Below the pieces are notes generated by a model. That model was not told where the DNA came from. It made no database searches and saw only the letters and a list, made by a program, of their open reading frames with translations. A stretch of DNA of 64,000 nucleotides from contig NZ_PVTQ01000007.1 in the NCBI RefSeq assembly GCF_003003355.1, positions 124,001-188,000 of the forward strand, read 5' to 3'. The stretch is from Donghicola tyrosinivorans (GTDB lineage Bacteria > Pseudomonadota > Alphaproteobacteria > Rhodobacterales > Rhodobacteraceae). Below are positions 16,519-25,638 of this stretch, in pieces (the stretch's first letter is position 1; each line of letters starts with the position of its first letter). The translations under genes and the position numbers were made by a program.

Positions 16519-18708
16519 TTACCTCAGACGCAGCGCATTCAGCGACACGATAATGGAACTGGAGGACATCGCCAACGCAGCGATCAGCGGCGTGGCAAGG
16601 CCCGCAATCGCCAACGGAACGGCGATCACGTTATAAAGAGTGGCGATCTGGAAATTCTCACGGATGCGGGCGGTGGCGCGTTTGGCGGTCACCAGCGCCT
16701 CTGCCACGGGCGAGAGGTCCTTGCCAAGTAATACGATGTCCGAGGCAACGCGGGCGGCATCCAGCGCCGTTGCGGGCGAGATCGACACATGGGCCGCCGA
16801 GAGAGCGGCGGTGTCGTTCAGACCGTCACCGACCATCAGAGTCTTGGCCCCTTGCTGGGTCAGATCGGTGATAAAGGCCAGCTTGTCCTGCGGCAGACAT
16901 TTTGCCTGCCATTCGCTAATGCCAAGACGCTGCGCAAGGGCCTGCACGGGGGCCTGCGCGTCGCCCGACAGCAGCACAACGCGGCGGCCCTGCTGAATGA
17001 GGGCGGCGATGGTGTCTTCGGCCCCTGCCCGCAGGCTGTCTTCAAACCGGAAGCAGACGGGATCCGCATCGCCCACCTTCAGCCACGCCGATGTGGCATC
17101 GGTTTCCGGTGCGCCAAGCCAGTCGGGACGACCCAAGCGCACGATTTGCGCGCCCATGCGTCCTTCGGTGCCGTGACCGGGGATTTCCTTGATCTCGGTG
17201 ATCTGGGCGGGATGGATGCCAGCTTCGCGCGCGGCGAAGGTCAGAGCCTTTGACAGCGGATGGGACGAGCCCTGCGCCAGCGCCAGCGCGATGGTCAGAT
17301 CGCGGCGGCTGTGATCGCCAAGGTTCGACAGCTGCGGCGCGCCCTCGGTCAGGGTGCCGGTTTTGTCAAAGATAACGGTGTCCACTTCGGACAGACGCTC
17401 CAAAGCGGTGGCGTCCTTGATCAGCATGCCCTTTTTGAACAGACGCCCCGAGGCGGCAGTGGTCACGGCAGGCACTGCAAGACCCAGCGCACAGGGGCAG
17501 GTGATAATAAGGACAGCGGCGGCGATGTTGAGGGACACCCGCACATCCTGCGAGTAGATGAACCAGCCGATGAAACTAAGCGCCGACAGGATATGCACGC
17601 CGGGGGCGTAAAGCTTCGCGGCCTTGTCGGCCAGCGGCGTGTAGCGCGAGCGGCCAGATTCCGCGATGGCCACCAGATCGGCCATGCGGTGCAGGGATGT
17701 ATCGCGGCCAACGGCGGCGGCGCGAATGGTCAGGGGGCCGGTCAGGTTGACCTCGCCCGCGCTGATCCCCTGCCCTGCGTGGACGGAGACGGGCAAGGTC
17801 TCGCCGGTCAGCAGGGAACGGTCCAGCTCGCTAGAGCCTTCGTGGACGGTGCCGTCCACGGGGCAGCGGGCACCGGGGCGGACCAGAATCAGATCGCCCA
17901 CCCGCAATTCGGCGGCAGGGGTAACATGTTCGACCCCATCGCGCAGGACGATGGCGCGGGGCACTTCCAGCGCGGCCAGCTCCTCGGCGGCGGAACGGGC
18001 GACGGCGCGGGTGCGGTGATCCAGATAGCGGCCCGCCAGAAGAAAGAAGGTCAGGGTCAGCGCGGCGTCGAAATAGGCGTGATGGCCCGACAGGGCGGTT
18101 TCCCAGACCGACATGACCACCGCCAGTAGAATCGCCAGCGTGATCGGCACGTCCATATTCAGGCTACGGGCCGACAGCCCGCGCCATGCGTTGCGAAAGA
18201 ACGGCTGCGCCGAAAACCCGATGGCAGGCAGAGAGATCGCCGCTGAAATCCAGTGGAACAGATCGCGCGTGGCGTCCGCCGCGCCGGCCCAGACCGATAC
18301 GGACAACAGCATCACGTTCATCGAGGCAAAGCCCGCCACGCCAAGCCGCATCAGCAGATCGCGGCCCGCTTTGTCTGTGGCCGTGCTGCGGATGGTGGCA
18401 AGATCCAGCTCGTGCGCCTCATAGCCAACGCTGGCCAACGTCGCGACCAGCTCGTCGGCATCCAGATCGGGATCGCCTTCAATCATCGCCCGCTTGAGGG
18501 TCAGGTTGACCCGCGCCTCTTTCACCTTGGGGTGGGCCTTGAGGGCATGTTCGACCGTGCTGATACAGGCCGCGCAATGCACCGCCGGAACCGAGAGCGC
18601 GATTTGCGCCTCGGTCGGGGCGTTGGCATTGGCAAGCGCCTCGGCGGAAGGGGCCGCAAGGCAGGCCGGACAGGCCGAAGGGGCAGACGATTGGAGAGCG
18701 GCGCTCAT
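16519..18708 (-). CDS. ccoI: Copper-translocating P1B-type ATPase CcoI (FixI)
   Basis: Exports or delivers Cu+ for assembly of the cbb3 oxidase CuB centre. The 729-aa product has an N-terminal metal-binding domain (VHCAACIST, CxxC), eight predicted helices and the CPC ion-path motif (TCPCALGLAVP). It also has the phosphorylation site DKTGTLTEG, the nucleotide-domain SSHPLSKAL, and GDGLNDTAALSAAHVSIS. A CPACL near the extreme N-terminus may be a further metal site. I chose ATG 18708; a TTG four codons upstream overlaps the ccoH stop. Third gene of ccoGHIS. Confidence 0.95.
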   Translation of the reverse strand: MSAALQSSAPSACPACLAAPSAEALANANAPTEAQIALSVPAVHCAACISTVEHALKAHPKVKEARVNLTLKRAMIEGDPDLDADELVATLASVGYEAHELDLATIRSTATDKAGRDLLMRLGVAGFASMNVMLLSVSVWAGAADATRDLFHWISAAISLPAIGFSAQPFFRNAWRGLSARSLNMDVPITLAILLAVVMSVWETALSGHHAYFDAALTLTFFLLAGRYLDHRTRAVARSAAEELAALEVPRAIVLRDGVEHVTPAAELRVGDLILVRPGARCPVDGTVHEGSSELDRSLLTGETLPVSVHAGQGISAGEVNLTGPLTIRAAAVGRDTSLHRMADLVAIAESGRSRYTPLADKAAKLYAPGVHILSALSFIGWFIYSQDVRVSLNIAAAVLIITCPCALGLAVPAVTTAASGRLFKKGMLIKDATALERLSEVDTVIFDKTGTLTEGAPQLSNLGDHSRRDLTIALALAQGSSHPLSKALTFAAREAGIHPAQITEIKEIPGHGTEGRMGAQIVRLGRPDWLGAPETDATSAWLKVGDADPVCFRFEDSLRAGAEDTIAALIQQGRRVVLLSGDAQAPVQALAQRLGISEWQAKCLPQDKLAFITDLTQQGAKTLMVGDGLNDTAALSAAHVSISPATALDAARVASDIVLLGKDLSPVAEALVTAKRATARIRENFQIATLYNVIAVPLAIAGLATPLIAALAMSSSSIIVSLNALRLR

Positions 18709-18716
18709 GGTTGGGA

Positions 18717-19190
18717 TCAATCCAGAATGTGGAGAACGATACGTTGCTGGAACAGGGTGCCGTCAGCCGCGCGGGCCTTCAGGCGCAGGTTCCAGTTGCC
18801 TTTGCCCAGATCGACGGGGGCCGAATAGGCGCTGCCGGTCCATGCAAATTGCGGAGTTTGGTCGTCGGCAACGTTGGTGGCGCGGCCCAGATCGGCCGCC
18901 TCGATCGTGGCATGTACGGGCTGGCCCGCATCATCCAGAATGGTCAGCACCAGATTGCCGCGATCCATACGCGCAGAGACATCCCATTTCAGGGCCTCTT
19001 GCGCCTTCTTATCCTCGTTAAAGGTCTGGCTGGCCACATAGGAGTTCTTCACCTCAAGGCCGGGGAAGGTGTGGATGGCCTGATAGGCCATCACAACGTT
19101 GACTGTAATGATCACTCCGAAAGCGCCGACAAATCCAAGTAGGACATGCCAGCCTTTCAGGGTGAAGGGTTCCTTTGCGGTCGTGCTCAT
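18717..19190 (-). CDS. ccoH: cbb3 oxidase assembly protein CcoH (FixH)
   Basis: 157 aa with one N-terminal transmembrane helix (WHVLLGFVGAFGVIITVNVV) and a periplasmic FixH domain containing KWDVSARMDRGNLVLTI. CcoH stays associated with the cbb3 complex during assembly. Its ATG overlaps the last base of the ccoG stop, so ccoG and ccoH are translationally coupled. Confidence 0.94.
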   Translation of the reverse strand: MSTTAKEPFTLKGWHVLLGFVGAFGVIITVNVVMAYQAIHTFPGLEVKNSYVASQTFNEDKKAQEALKWDVSARMDRGNLVLTILDDAGQPVHATIEAADLGRATNVADDQTPQFAWTGSAYSAPVDLGKGNWNLRLKARAADGTLFQQRIVLHILD

Positions 19191-20626
19191 CAGTTGGCCT
19201 TTCCGTTAAAGATGCTGCTTTTCGAGACGCGCTCGGTGGCGACAGGGTCTTCGACCCAGATGTCGATGTCTACACGTTCGGCTTTCGCCTCTTCCGAGCC
19301 TGCGGGCGCGATCACATAAACACGCTGCAATTTGGTGGCATCGGCGGGCACGTCAGTGATGTTACCGTCATAGCCTTCGAGTTTGAGTTCAAACTTGTCT
19401 TCGGGCGAAACATGGACAACGAAGCCGCGATCCTCGCCATGCTTGTTACGCAGGCGCACGTCATAGGTGTTGCGAACCGCGCCGTCAGACAGAACCACGA
19501 AGGTCGGGTTGCGCACGGGCGCGACGGTCATGTCGATGTCCTGACGGATGAACAGAGCAAACAGCAGACCAAAACCGACCAGCGACCACAGGGTGGTGTA
19601 GAGAATGACGCGCGGGCGGAAGACGTGTTTCCAGATGGCTTTGGGCGGCTGACCAGCGCGTTCGTTTGGCTCGTCACTAAGGGCGAGATAGTCGATCAGA
19701 CCGCGGGGCTTGCCGATCTTGGCCATCATGTCATCGCAGGCATCGATGCAGAGGGCGCAGGTGATACACTCCATCTGCTGGCCGTTGCGGATGTCGATCC
19801 CTTGGGGGCAGACGTTCACGCAGGCCATACAGTCAATGCAATCGCCAAGCTGCTCGGCGCCTTCGGCTTTGCGATGCTTGCCGCGCGGCTCGCCGCGCCA
19901 GTCTCGATAGGCGACAGTCAAGGTGTCTTCGTCCATCATCGCAGCCTGAATACGGGGCCACGGGCAGGCGTAGATACAGATCTGTTCGCGCATAAAGCCG
20001 CCAAAGACAAAGGTCGTCGCGGTCAGCACGCCGATGGTGGTGTAGGCCACCGGATGGGCGCGGAAGAAGAACAGATCGACCATCAAGGTCGGTGCATCGG
20101 TAAAGTAGAACACCCAAGCGCCGCCGGTCGCCACGGCGATCAGCAGCCACGCGAGCCATTTGGTCAGACGCAAGCGGGCCTTGCGCAGGTCCATTTTCTT
20201 TTGACGGTGCAGACGCAGGCGGGCGTTGCGGTCGCCTTCAATCCAGCGCTCGACCAGAATAAAGAGGTCGGTCCAGACGGTTTGGGGACAGGTATAGCCA
20301 CACCAGACGCGGCCAAGGGCCGATGTAAACAAAAACAGGCCGAGACCGGCCATGATCAAAAGACCCGCAATGAAATAGAATTCATGGGGCCAGATCTCGA
20401 TAAAGAAGAAAAAGAAGCGTCGGTTGGCTAGGTCCACCAGTACCGCCTGATCAGGCAGGTTCGGGCCGCGGTCCCAGCGAATCCAAGGGGTCAGATAATA
20501 GATCCCCAAGGTGACGATCATGATGATCCATTTGAGATTTCGGAACTTGCCATTCACCCTGCGGGGAAAGACGGGTTCGCGTGCGGCGTAGAGCTGTTCG
20601 CCTTGCTGCGGCTCGGTACTGCTCAC
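19190..20626 (-). CDS. ccoG: cbb3 oxidase assembly ferredoxin-like membrane protein CcoG (RdxA/FixG)
   Basis: A membrane iron-sulfur protein thought to reduce copper for cbb3 oxidase assembly. The 478-aa product has several N-terminal helices, the conserved GRVWCGYTCPQTVWTD, and two [4Fe-4S] ferredoxin motifs (CIDCMACVNVCP and CITCALCIDAC). It ends in an Ig-like C-terminal domain. The start is the GTG at 20626, because GGAGT lies directly ahead and homologues begin near LYAAREPVFPRR. The ATG ten codons earlier lies in the A/T run of the preceding hairpin. It heads ccoGHIS; an FNR-like site lies 70 bases upstream. Confidence 0.95.
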   Translation of the reverse strand: MSSTEPQQGEQLYAAREPVFPRRVNGKFRNLKWIIMIVTLGIYYLTPWIRWDRGPNLPDQAVLVDLANRRFFFFFIEIWPHEFYFIAGLLIMAGLGLFLFTSALGRVWCGYTCPQTVWTDLFILVERWIEGDRNARLRLHRQKKMDLRKARLRLTKWLAWLLIAVATGGAWVFYFTDAPTLMVDLFFFRAHPVAYTTIGVLTATTFVFGGFMREQICIYACPWPRIQAAMMDEDTLTVAYRDWRGEPRGKHRKAEGAEQLGDCIDCMACVNVCPQGIDIRNGQQMECITCALCIDACDDMMAKIGKPRGLIDYLALSDEPNERAGQPPKAIWKHVFRPRVILYTTLWSLVGFGLLFALFIRQDIDMTVAPVRNPTFVVLSDGAVRNTYDVRLRNKHGEDRGFVVHVSPEDKFELKLEGYDGNITDVPADATKLQRVYVIAPAGSEEAKAERVDIDIWVEDPVATERVSKSSIFNGKAN

Positions 20627-20641
20627 GGAATCACTCCAAAT

Positions 20642-20673
20642 AAAAAAAAGAGGCATTGGGTTTGCCTCTTTTT
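20642..20673 (-). terminator. Intrinsic terminator between the LysR gene and ccoG
   Basis: Eleven-base-pair stem AAAAAGAGGCA / TGCCTCTTTTT with a seven-base loop. On the minus strand it is followed by eight T's, a textbook terminator for the LysR gene. It lies between the FNR-like site and ccoG. Confidence 0.88.
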
Positions 20674-20695
20674 GCAGGAGTGGGGTCGTCAGGCT

Positions 20696-20709
20696 TTGAC
20701 CTGTGTCAA
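20696..20709 (-). promoter_or_regulatory. FNR-type site upstream of ccoG
   Basis: TTGAC-CTGT-GTCAA, a symmetrical match to the FNR/FnrL consensus TTGAT-N4-ATCAA with allowed C/G changes. ccoG is the only gene it could drive. The centre is 76 bases from the GTG. Confidence 0.75.
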
Positions 20710-20731
20710 ACCGAATTCTTTAATATAGATT

Positions 20732-21607
20732 TTACTGACCGGCCTGCTTCTTCAGCCAATCCGCGAACAGGGTCAGCGCTTTGCGCTGCACGCCGGGACG
20801 GTTCACGATGTAGTAGCCCAGTGCCTGATTGCTTTCGTCGAACAGCACTTTCAGGGTGCCTGCTTCCAGATCCTTGCGGATGAGCGAGCGGCTGAGTACG
20901 GCCACACCTTCACCACGACGCAGGGATTCCAGCAGGTAAACGCCGGGCAGTTCGGTCAGCATCGGCAGCTTGGAGGCGTTGAGGCCGTGCGCTTCGAACC
21001 ACGAGGCAACCTCGGTTGCGCCAGCATCTTGCAGCCAGGGCATATCCAGAAGGTCATCGGGACCGTTCACGCTGCGGTTGGCCACCAGATCAGGGGCGCC
21101 GACGACGACCAGATCGGAAGGCAGTAGCAAAGTGCTATCCAGTGCGGGCCATTCGCCCAGACCATAGCGCACTGCCAGATCGATACCGGCGGGACGCAGG
21201 TCAACCATTTCAGCAGTGGGGTTCAGAAGGATTTCAACATCGGGATGCTGGGTGCGGAACTCTTTGAGGCGCGGCATCAGCCAGTTGATGGTGAACAGAG
21301 GACCAGCGGCAACCTGCAAAGGACGGGTTTCGTCCCCGTCGGTCATTTCCTCGATCTTCTGGTAGATGGTTTCCAGCGCGGGAAGCAGCACCTGAGCAAG
21401 CTGCGTGCCTTCCGGCGTCAACATCACACCGCGACCCTGACGGGCCACCAGCGGAGTCCCAAGATGACCTTCCAGCTGACGGATCTGCTGGCTGATAGCG
21501 GCGTGAGTCACATTTAACAACGTCCCGGCGCGGGACACACTACCTGACTGAGCCAAAGCGGCGAAAGCCCTTAATGCGGGCAAAGAGGGCATGCGAAGCC
21601 AATCCAT
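20732..21607 (-). CDS. LysR-family transcriptional regulator (GcvA-like)
   Basis: 291 aa. An N-terminal helix-turn-helix (PALRAFAALAQSGSVSRAGT, then LNVTHAAISQQIRQLEGHLG) is followed by a two-lobed effector-binding domain from about residue 95. The HTH style resembles GcvA/AmpR-type regulators. It lies between the two cco operons, reading in the same direction as both, and is closed off by its own terminator. Its target and effector are unknown. Confidence 0.88.
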   Translation of the reverse strand: MDWLRMPSLPALRAFAALAQSGSVSRAGTLLNVTHAAISQQIRQLEGHLGTPLVARQGRGVMLTPEGTQLAQVLLPALETIYQKIEEMTDGDETRPLQVAAGPLFTINWLMPRLKEFRTQHPDVEILLNPTAEMVDLRPAGIDLAVRYGLGEWPALDSTLLLPSDLVVVGAPDLVANRSVNGPDDLLDMPWLQDAGATEVASWFEAHGLNASKLPMLTELPGVYLLESLRRGEGVAVLSRSLIRKDLEAGTLKVLFDESNQALGYYIVNRPGVQRKALTLFADWLKKQAGQ

Positions 21608-21878
21608 ACGTAATCTCGACTAACAAAATTTCAATGAACATGCGCAGAAGAAAAGCGCTTTGAGAGACACTATGCACTTTATGCGCAAGTCGATGCAACT
21701 TTTATTAATAAACTCATCAAACGAATGACCTTTTGGTTATAATTACTCGAAATAGCTTTGCAAAAATATAAGCGTAATGCCAGCAGAACGCCCTCTTCTT
21801 ACACGTTATACGCGAATTTTCGCCATTAACAAAACCTAGAAGAGATAAATCATGAGTTTTTTGTGACAAAAACAGCAA
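21608..21878. other. AT-rich intergenic stretch upstream of the LysR gene
   Basis: Noticeably richer in A/T than the surrounding genes. It holds the LysR promoter and possibly operator half-sites such as ATGCGCA near 21640 and 21680. No gene is seen. Confidence 0.5.
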
Positions 21879-21904
21879 CAAACCGCCTACGGAGAGGCGG
21901 TTTG
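21879..21904 (-). terminator. Distal terminator of ccoNOQP
   Basis: Nine-base-pair perfect stem CAAACCGCC / GGCGGTTTG, loop of eight. In the minus-strand transcript it is followed by TTGCTGTTTTTG. It is the likely end of the ccoNOQP mRNA, about 125 bases behind ccoP. Confidence 0.75.
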
Positions 21905-21934
21905 CTGCTGCAATATATTCTTTTGAGACTAAGC

Positions 21935-21980
21935 GCGCCGGTGTTCCAGGAAACGCGCGAACAGGACGGAACACCGGCGC
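21935..21980 (-). repeat. Strong 13-bp hairpin in the ccoNOQP 3' region
   Basis: GCGCCGGTGTTCC and its exact complement GGAACACCGGCGC flank a 20-base loop, 48 bases behind the ccoP stop. There is no T-run, so it is probably an mRNA-stabilising fold or part of a 3'-derived RNA rather than the terminator. Confidence 0.75.
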
Positions 21981-22027
21981 TGACCTCGAACCTTGGTGCT
22001 CGAGGTATTCAGTTTTGTCAGGGGCGA

Positions 22028-22891
22028 TTACTCACCGCCACCCAGACCGTGTACGTAGGTTGCAACTGCAGCAACTTCGGCATCGCTCAGGCGAGCGTTC
22101 CAGTTAGGCATGACGCCATAGCGGGCCTGACTGACAGTGGTGACCAGCGTGTCGTAGTCACCGCCATAGAGCCAGATCGCATCTGTAAGATTGGGCGCAC
22201 CCTGAGTGCGATCGCCGGTTCCGTCGTCAGCGTGACATGCCGCACAGTTCTCCTCATAGACGACCGCGCCTTCTGCGATCATTTCGGGATTTTGTGCTTC
22301 GCCCGAAAGCGACATGACGTAGTTGACAACCTGAGCGATCTGTTCCTTCTCCAGCAGTTCGTCCGTCCCGAAGGCAGGCATCTGGCTGAAGCGGGCGTCG
22401 GCGTCGGTCTCATTGCGGATACCGTGGGCGATCGTGGCGTGGATATCCTCGATCGAGCCACCCCAGAGCCAGTCATCGTCCAGAAGGTTCGGATAGCCCT
22501 TGGCACCTGCCGCACCGGAACCGTGACACTGTGCGCACCAAGTACGGAACACAGCGGCACCGGCATTGGTTGCATAGCTTTGCAGTTCGGGGTTGGCGCT
22601 GATCTGGGTCAGATCGGCACTGGCCAGCTGTTCGTTGATGCCAGCATTCGCTTCGTCAACGGCAGCAATCTCGGCCGCCACCTGCCCACGGGTCGAGTAC
22701 CCGAGGACACCCGGCGTTGCACCGCTAAGCAGCGGCCACGCAGGATAGGCGATGGTGTAAAGAACACCCCAGAAGATACAGGCGTAGAAGGTCCACAGCC
22801 ACCAGCGCGGCAGGGGGTTGTTGAACTCTTCGATCCCGTCCCAGCTGTGGCCGGTCGTTTCGACCTCTTTCTTTTCGGGTTTATTGCTCAT
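22028..22891 (-). CDS. ccoP: cbb3 cytochrome c oxidase subunit III (dihaem cytochrome c)
   Basis: Membrane-anchored dihaem c subunit that receives electrons for the cbb3 oxidase. 287 aa: one helix ([18 protein letters not shown], residues ~32-49) and two periplasmic haem-binding sites, C119AQCH and C216AACH, with Met ligands expected in SQMPAF and YGVMPNW. Its ATG overlaps the ccoQ stop by four bases (ATGA). Last gene of ccoNOQP. Confidence 0.96.
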   Translation of the reverse strand: MSNKPEKKEVETTGHSWDGIEEFNNPLPRWWLWTFYACIFWGVLYTIAYPAWPLLSGATPGVLGYSTRGQVAAEIAAVDEANAGINEQLASADLTQISANPELQSYATNAGAAVFRTWCAQCHGSGAAGAKGYPNLLDDDWLWGGSIEDIHATIAHGIRNETDADARFSQMPAFGTDELLEKEQIAQVVNYVMSLSGEAQNPEMIAEGAVVYEENCAACHADDGTGDRTQGAPNLTDAIWLYGGDYDTLVTTVSQARYGVMPNWNARLSDAEVAAVATYVHGLGGGE

Positions 22892-23079
22892 GTCCGAGCC
22901 TCCTCGGTGTCATCGTGTGCCGGAGCGTCTTCATTCCGGAAGATGCTGCTGGCCGTATCGCGGTACTCTTTGGTCGAGCCGGGGCGGAACACCCACAGAA
23001 TGGTCGAGACAAAGAACGCGAAGAGGAACAGAAGCATCCAGCTGTCCGCGAACTGGCGGGTAATGGTGTACATATCCAT
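22888..23079 (-). CDS. ccoQ: cbb3 cytochrome c oxidase subunit CcoQ
   Basis: 63-aa single-pass subunit ([20 protein letters not shown], then [15 protein letters not shown]) that stabilises the cbb3 complex. The start at 23079 follows AAGGGG; the longer open frame to 23127 overlaps ccoO and is not needed. It overlaps ccoP by four bases and follows ccoO closely. Confidence 0.93.
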   Translation of the reverse strand: MDMYTITRQFADSWMLLFLFAFFVSTILWVFRPGSTKEYRDTASSIFRNEDAPAHDDTEEART

Positions 23080-23089
23080 CACACACCCC

Positions 23090-23815
23090 TTAGCGGCTGG
23101 CGTCCGGGGTGAAGGTCGAGAAATCAACCAGCGTTCCCAGCATTTGCAGGTAGGCGATCAGGGCATCCATTTCCGAGATACCGGGCTGACCGTCAAAGTT
23201 ACGGGCCTGAGCACCGGGGTAGCGTTCCAGCAGACCATCGGTGTCACCCCAAGGATCGATCTGGACCTCGAAGTCAGCGACTGCGTTTTCCAGCATTTCC
23301 TCAGTGTAGGGAACGCCAACGATTGCGTTGGTTTCCATCAACTCACGTACGTGGGTGCTTTCCAGCAGACGGTTCTCAAGGAAGCCGTATTTGGGCATCA
23401 CCGACTCAGGCACAACCGACTGGGGATGACGCAGGTGGTCCAGATGCCATTCGTCCGAGTAGCGGCCACCGACACGGGCCAGGTCGGGACCTGTCCGCTT
23501 GGAGCCCCACTGGAACGGGTGGTCATACATGGACTCTGCGGCCAGCGAGTAGTGACCGTAACGTTCGACCTCATCGCGCATCGGGCGGATCATCTGGCTG
23601 TGGCAGACGTAGCAGCCTTCGCGGATGTAGACTTCGCGGCCCTGCAGCTCCAGCGGAGAGTAGGGGCGGACGCCCTCTACTTCTTCGATGGTGTTTTCAA
23701 GCCAGAACAGAGGCGCGATTTCCACGATACCGCCGATGGTCACAACCAAGAAGGCAAAGACAAACAGCAGCGAGGCGTTGGTTTCGAGGATCTTATGCTT
23801 ATCAAGAATTCCCAT
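23090..23815 (-). CDS. ccoO: cbb3 cytochrome c oxidase subunit II (monohaem cytochrome c)
   Basis: 241 aa with an N-terminal membrane anchor ([20 protein letters not shown]) and a periplasmic c-type haem site C68YVCH, within the conserved [20 protein letters not shown]. It transfers electrons from CcoP to the CcoN active site. It starts 14 bases after the ccoN stop. Confidence 0.96.
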   Translation of the reverse strand: MGILDKHKILETNASLLFVFAFLVVTIGGIVEIAPLFWLENTIEEVEGVRPYSPLELQGREVYIREGCYVCHSQMIRPMRDEVERYGHYSLAAESMYDHPFQWGSKRTGPDLARVGGRYSDEWHLDHLRHPQSVVPESVMPKYGFLENRLLESTHVRELMETNAIVGVPYTEEMLENAVADFEVQIDPWGDTDGLLERYPGAQARNFDGQPGISEMDALIAYLQMLGTLVDFSTFTPDASR

Positions 23816-23829
23816 TGGTCCGGCCCTCC

Positions 23830-25434
23830 TTATTCAGCCGGGACAGCGGCAGAGGCTTCGGCTTTCGCCGGCGCTTTTGCCACGGTCATCCAGAGGTTGT
23901 AGCACATGATGATCGCACCGGTGAGGAACATCACACCGCCCAGGCCACGGGCCACGTACATCGGGAATTTAGCAGCCACAGTGTCGGCAAAGCTGTTCAC
24001 GAGGAAACCGTTTGCGTCCACTTCACGCCACATCAGGCCTTCCATGATACCGGTCACCCACATGGATGCCGCGTAGAGGATGATGCCGATGGTGGCGAGC
24101 CAGAAGTGCCAGCTGACCAGGGTCAGGCTGTACAGACGCTCTTTGTTCCACAGCTTGGGCACCAGGAAGTACAGAGCACCGAAGGTGATCATGCCGTTCC
24201 AGCCAAGTGCGCCAGAGTGAACGTGACCGATGGTCCAGTCAGTGTAGTGCGACAGCGAGTTCACAGCGCGGATCGACATCATCGGGCCTTCGAAGGTCGA
24301 CATGCCGTAGAAGCCAACCGAGATCACCATCATACGGATCACAGGGTCAGTGCGCAGCTTGTCCCATGCACCCGACAGGGTCATCAGACCGTTGATCATA
24401 CCGCCCCACGAAGGCATCCACAGCACAACCGAGAACACCATACCAAGGGTCGAGGCCCAGTCAGGCAGCGCGGTGTAGTGCAGGTGGTGGGGACCAGCCC
24501 AGATGTAGATGAAGATCAGCGCCCAGAAGTGGATGATCGACAGTTTGTAGCTGTAGACGGGACGCTCGGCCTGCTTGGGGATGAAGTAGTACATCATGCC
24601 CAGGAAGCCCGAAGTCAGGAAGAAGCCCACAGCGTTGTGGCCGTACCACCACTGGGTCATCGCGTCCTGTACACCGGCAAAGACCTGTACCGACTTGGAG
24701 CCCCAGATGCTTACGGGGATCGACAGGTTGTTGACGATGTGCAGCATCGCAACGGTGACGATGAAGCTCAGGAAGAACCAGTTCGCCACGTAGATGTGCT
24801 TTTCTTTACGCTTGAAGATGGTGCCCATGAAGACGACCAGATAGACGACCCAAACGATGGTCAGCCACCAGTCCACGTACCACTCGGGCTCGGCGTATTC
24901 TTTCGACTGGGTTGCGCCAAGCAGATAGCCGGTCGCTGCCAGAATGATGAACAGGTTATAGCCCCAGAAGACGAACCATGCTGCGTTACCGCCGAACAGG
25001 CGTGTCGCGCTGGTGCGCTGCACGATGTAGAACGATGTCGCGATCAGCGCGTTGCCGCCAAAGGCAAAAATCACCGCGCTGGTGTGCAGCGGGCGAAGAC
25101 GACCAAAGTTCGCCATACCCTGCGCCCACTCAAAGTTCAGCGCGGGGAAAGCAAGCTGGAAGGCGATGAACGTACCAACGAGGAACCCGACAACGCCCCA
25201 GAAGGCGGTGGCGACCACACCGTAGCGTACAACATCGTCCATATAGCCGGTCGGTGCGGCGACAGCGGCTACGGGCTCGTCAGTTTTGCGAAGAGTGTAA
25301 AGGAAAAGCCCACCGGCGACGATCATGATGATGATCGCATGAACCATGTAGGCCAGATCGCGTGCATAGTTGGCGGCGACTGCTGCGAACAGCGTAAGCA
25401 CCCCCAGCACGGCTAGCTTTAAATAGTTTGACAT
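23830..25434 (-). CDS. ccoN: cbb3 cytochrome c oxidase catalytic subunit I
   Basis: Haem-copper oxidase subunit holding the haem b / haem b3-CuB site where O2 is reduced. 534 aa with about twelve transmembrane helices. [56 protein letters not shown] and [16 protein letters not shown] contain the expected histidine ligands. The ATG at 25434 follows AAAGGGACG. It is the first gene of ccoNOQP, with an FNR-type site 97 bases upstream. Confidence 0.97.
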   Translation of the reverse strand: MSNYLKLAVLGVLTLFAAVAANYARDLAYMVHAIIIMIVAGGLFLYTLRKTDEPVAAVAAPTGYMDDVVRYGVVATAFWGVVGFLVGTFIAFQLAFPALNFEWAQGMANFGRLRPLHTSAVIFAFGGNALIATSFYIVQRTSATRLFGGNAAWFVFWGYNLFIILAATGYLLGATQSKEYAEPEWYVDWWLTIVWVVYLVVFMGTIFKRKEKHIYVANWFFLSFIVTVAMLHIVNNLSIPVSIWGSKSVQVFAGVQDAMTQWWYGHNAVGFFLTSGFLGMMYYFIPKQAERPVYSYKLSIIHFWALIFIYIWAGPHHLHYTALPDWASTLGMVFSVVLWMPSWGGMINGLMTLSGAWDKLRTDPVIRMMVISVGFYGMSTFEGPMMSIRAVNSLSHYTDWTIGHVHSGALGWNGMITFGALYFLVPKLWNKERLYSLTLVSWHFWLATIGIILYAASMWVTGIMEGLMWREVDANGFLVNSFADTVAAKFPMYVARGLGGVMFLTGAIIMCYNLWMTVAKAPAKAEASAAVPAE

Positions 25435-25524
25435 ACCACGTCCCTTTGTCTGTCCCGCGCATGAATCAAGACACACGGGTTCCATTGACTGGAGACATAT
25501 GGCGTGAGGCTGCCCATCCCTGCT

Positions 25525-25538
25525 TTGATCTGAGTCAA
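25525..25538. promoter_or_regulatory. FNR-type site in the ccoN-usp divergent region
   Basis: TTGAT-CTGA-GTCAA, one base from the perfect FNR consensus. Its centre lies 97 bases from the ccoN ATG, with a TATGTC -10-like element on the minus strand around 25494-25499. FnrL activation of ccoNOQP is well known in Rhodobacter relatives. Confidence 0.82.
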
Positions 25539-25566
25539 GCAAACGAAACTGGGCCACTTATCTTTA

Positions 25567-25580
25567 TTGATGCACCTCAA
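25567..25580 (+). promoter_or_regulatory. Second FNR-like site, facing the usp gene
   Basis: TTGAT-GCAC-CTCAA, one mismatch in the right half-site. The centre is exactly 42 bases from that of the first site. A -10-like TTATGT at 25603-25608 would put the start near 25615, i.e. the site at -41.5. Confidence 0.5.
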
Positions 25581-25638
25581 AGACGCCCTTGGATTGAGTC
25601 GCTTATGTTGCCTCTAGGGTCCGGTTCAGGAGGACAAA

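Noticed and set aside
21717-21974. 85-codon minus-strand frame behind ccoP
   Set aside because: It starts at a GTG inside the 13-bp hairpin and runs through both operon-end hairpins into AT-rich DNA; no site or family.
22599-22612. CTGAT-CTGG-GTCAG inside ccoP, resembling an FNR site
   Set aside because: Both half-sites lack the essential outer T/A (TTG...CAA), and it is in coding sequence with conserved residues.
21863-25416. Very long plus-strand frames opposite ccoP-ccoN
   Set aside because: They are antisense shadows of strongly conserved oxidase genes; His- and Gly-rich composition typical of GC-rich reverse frames.
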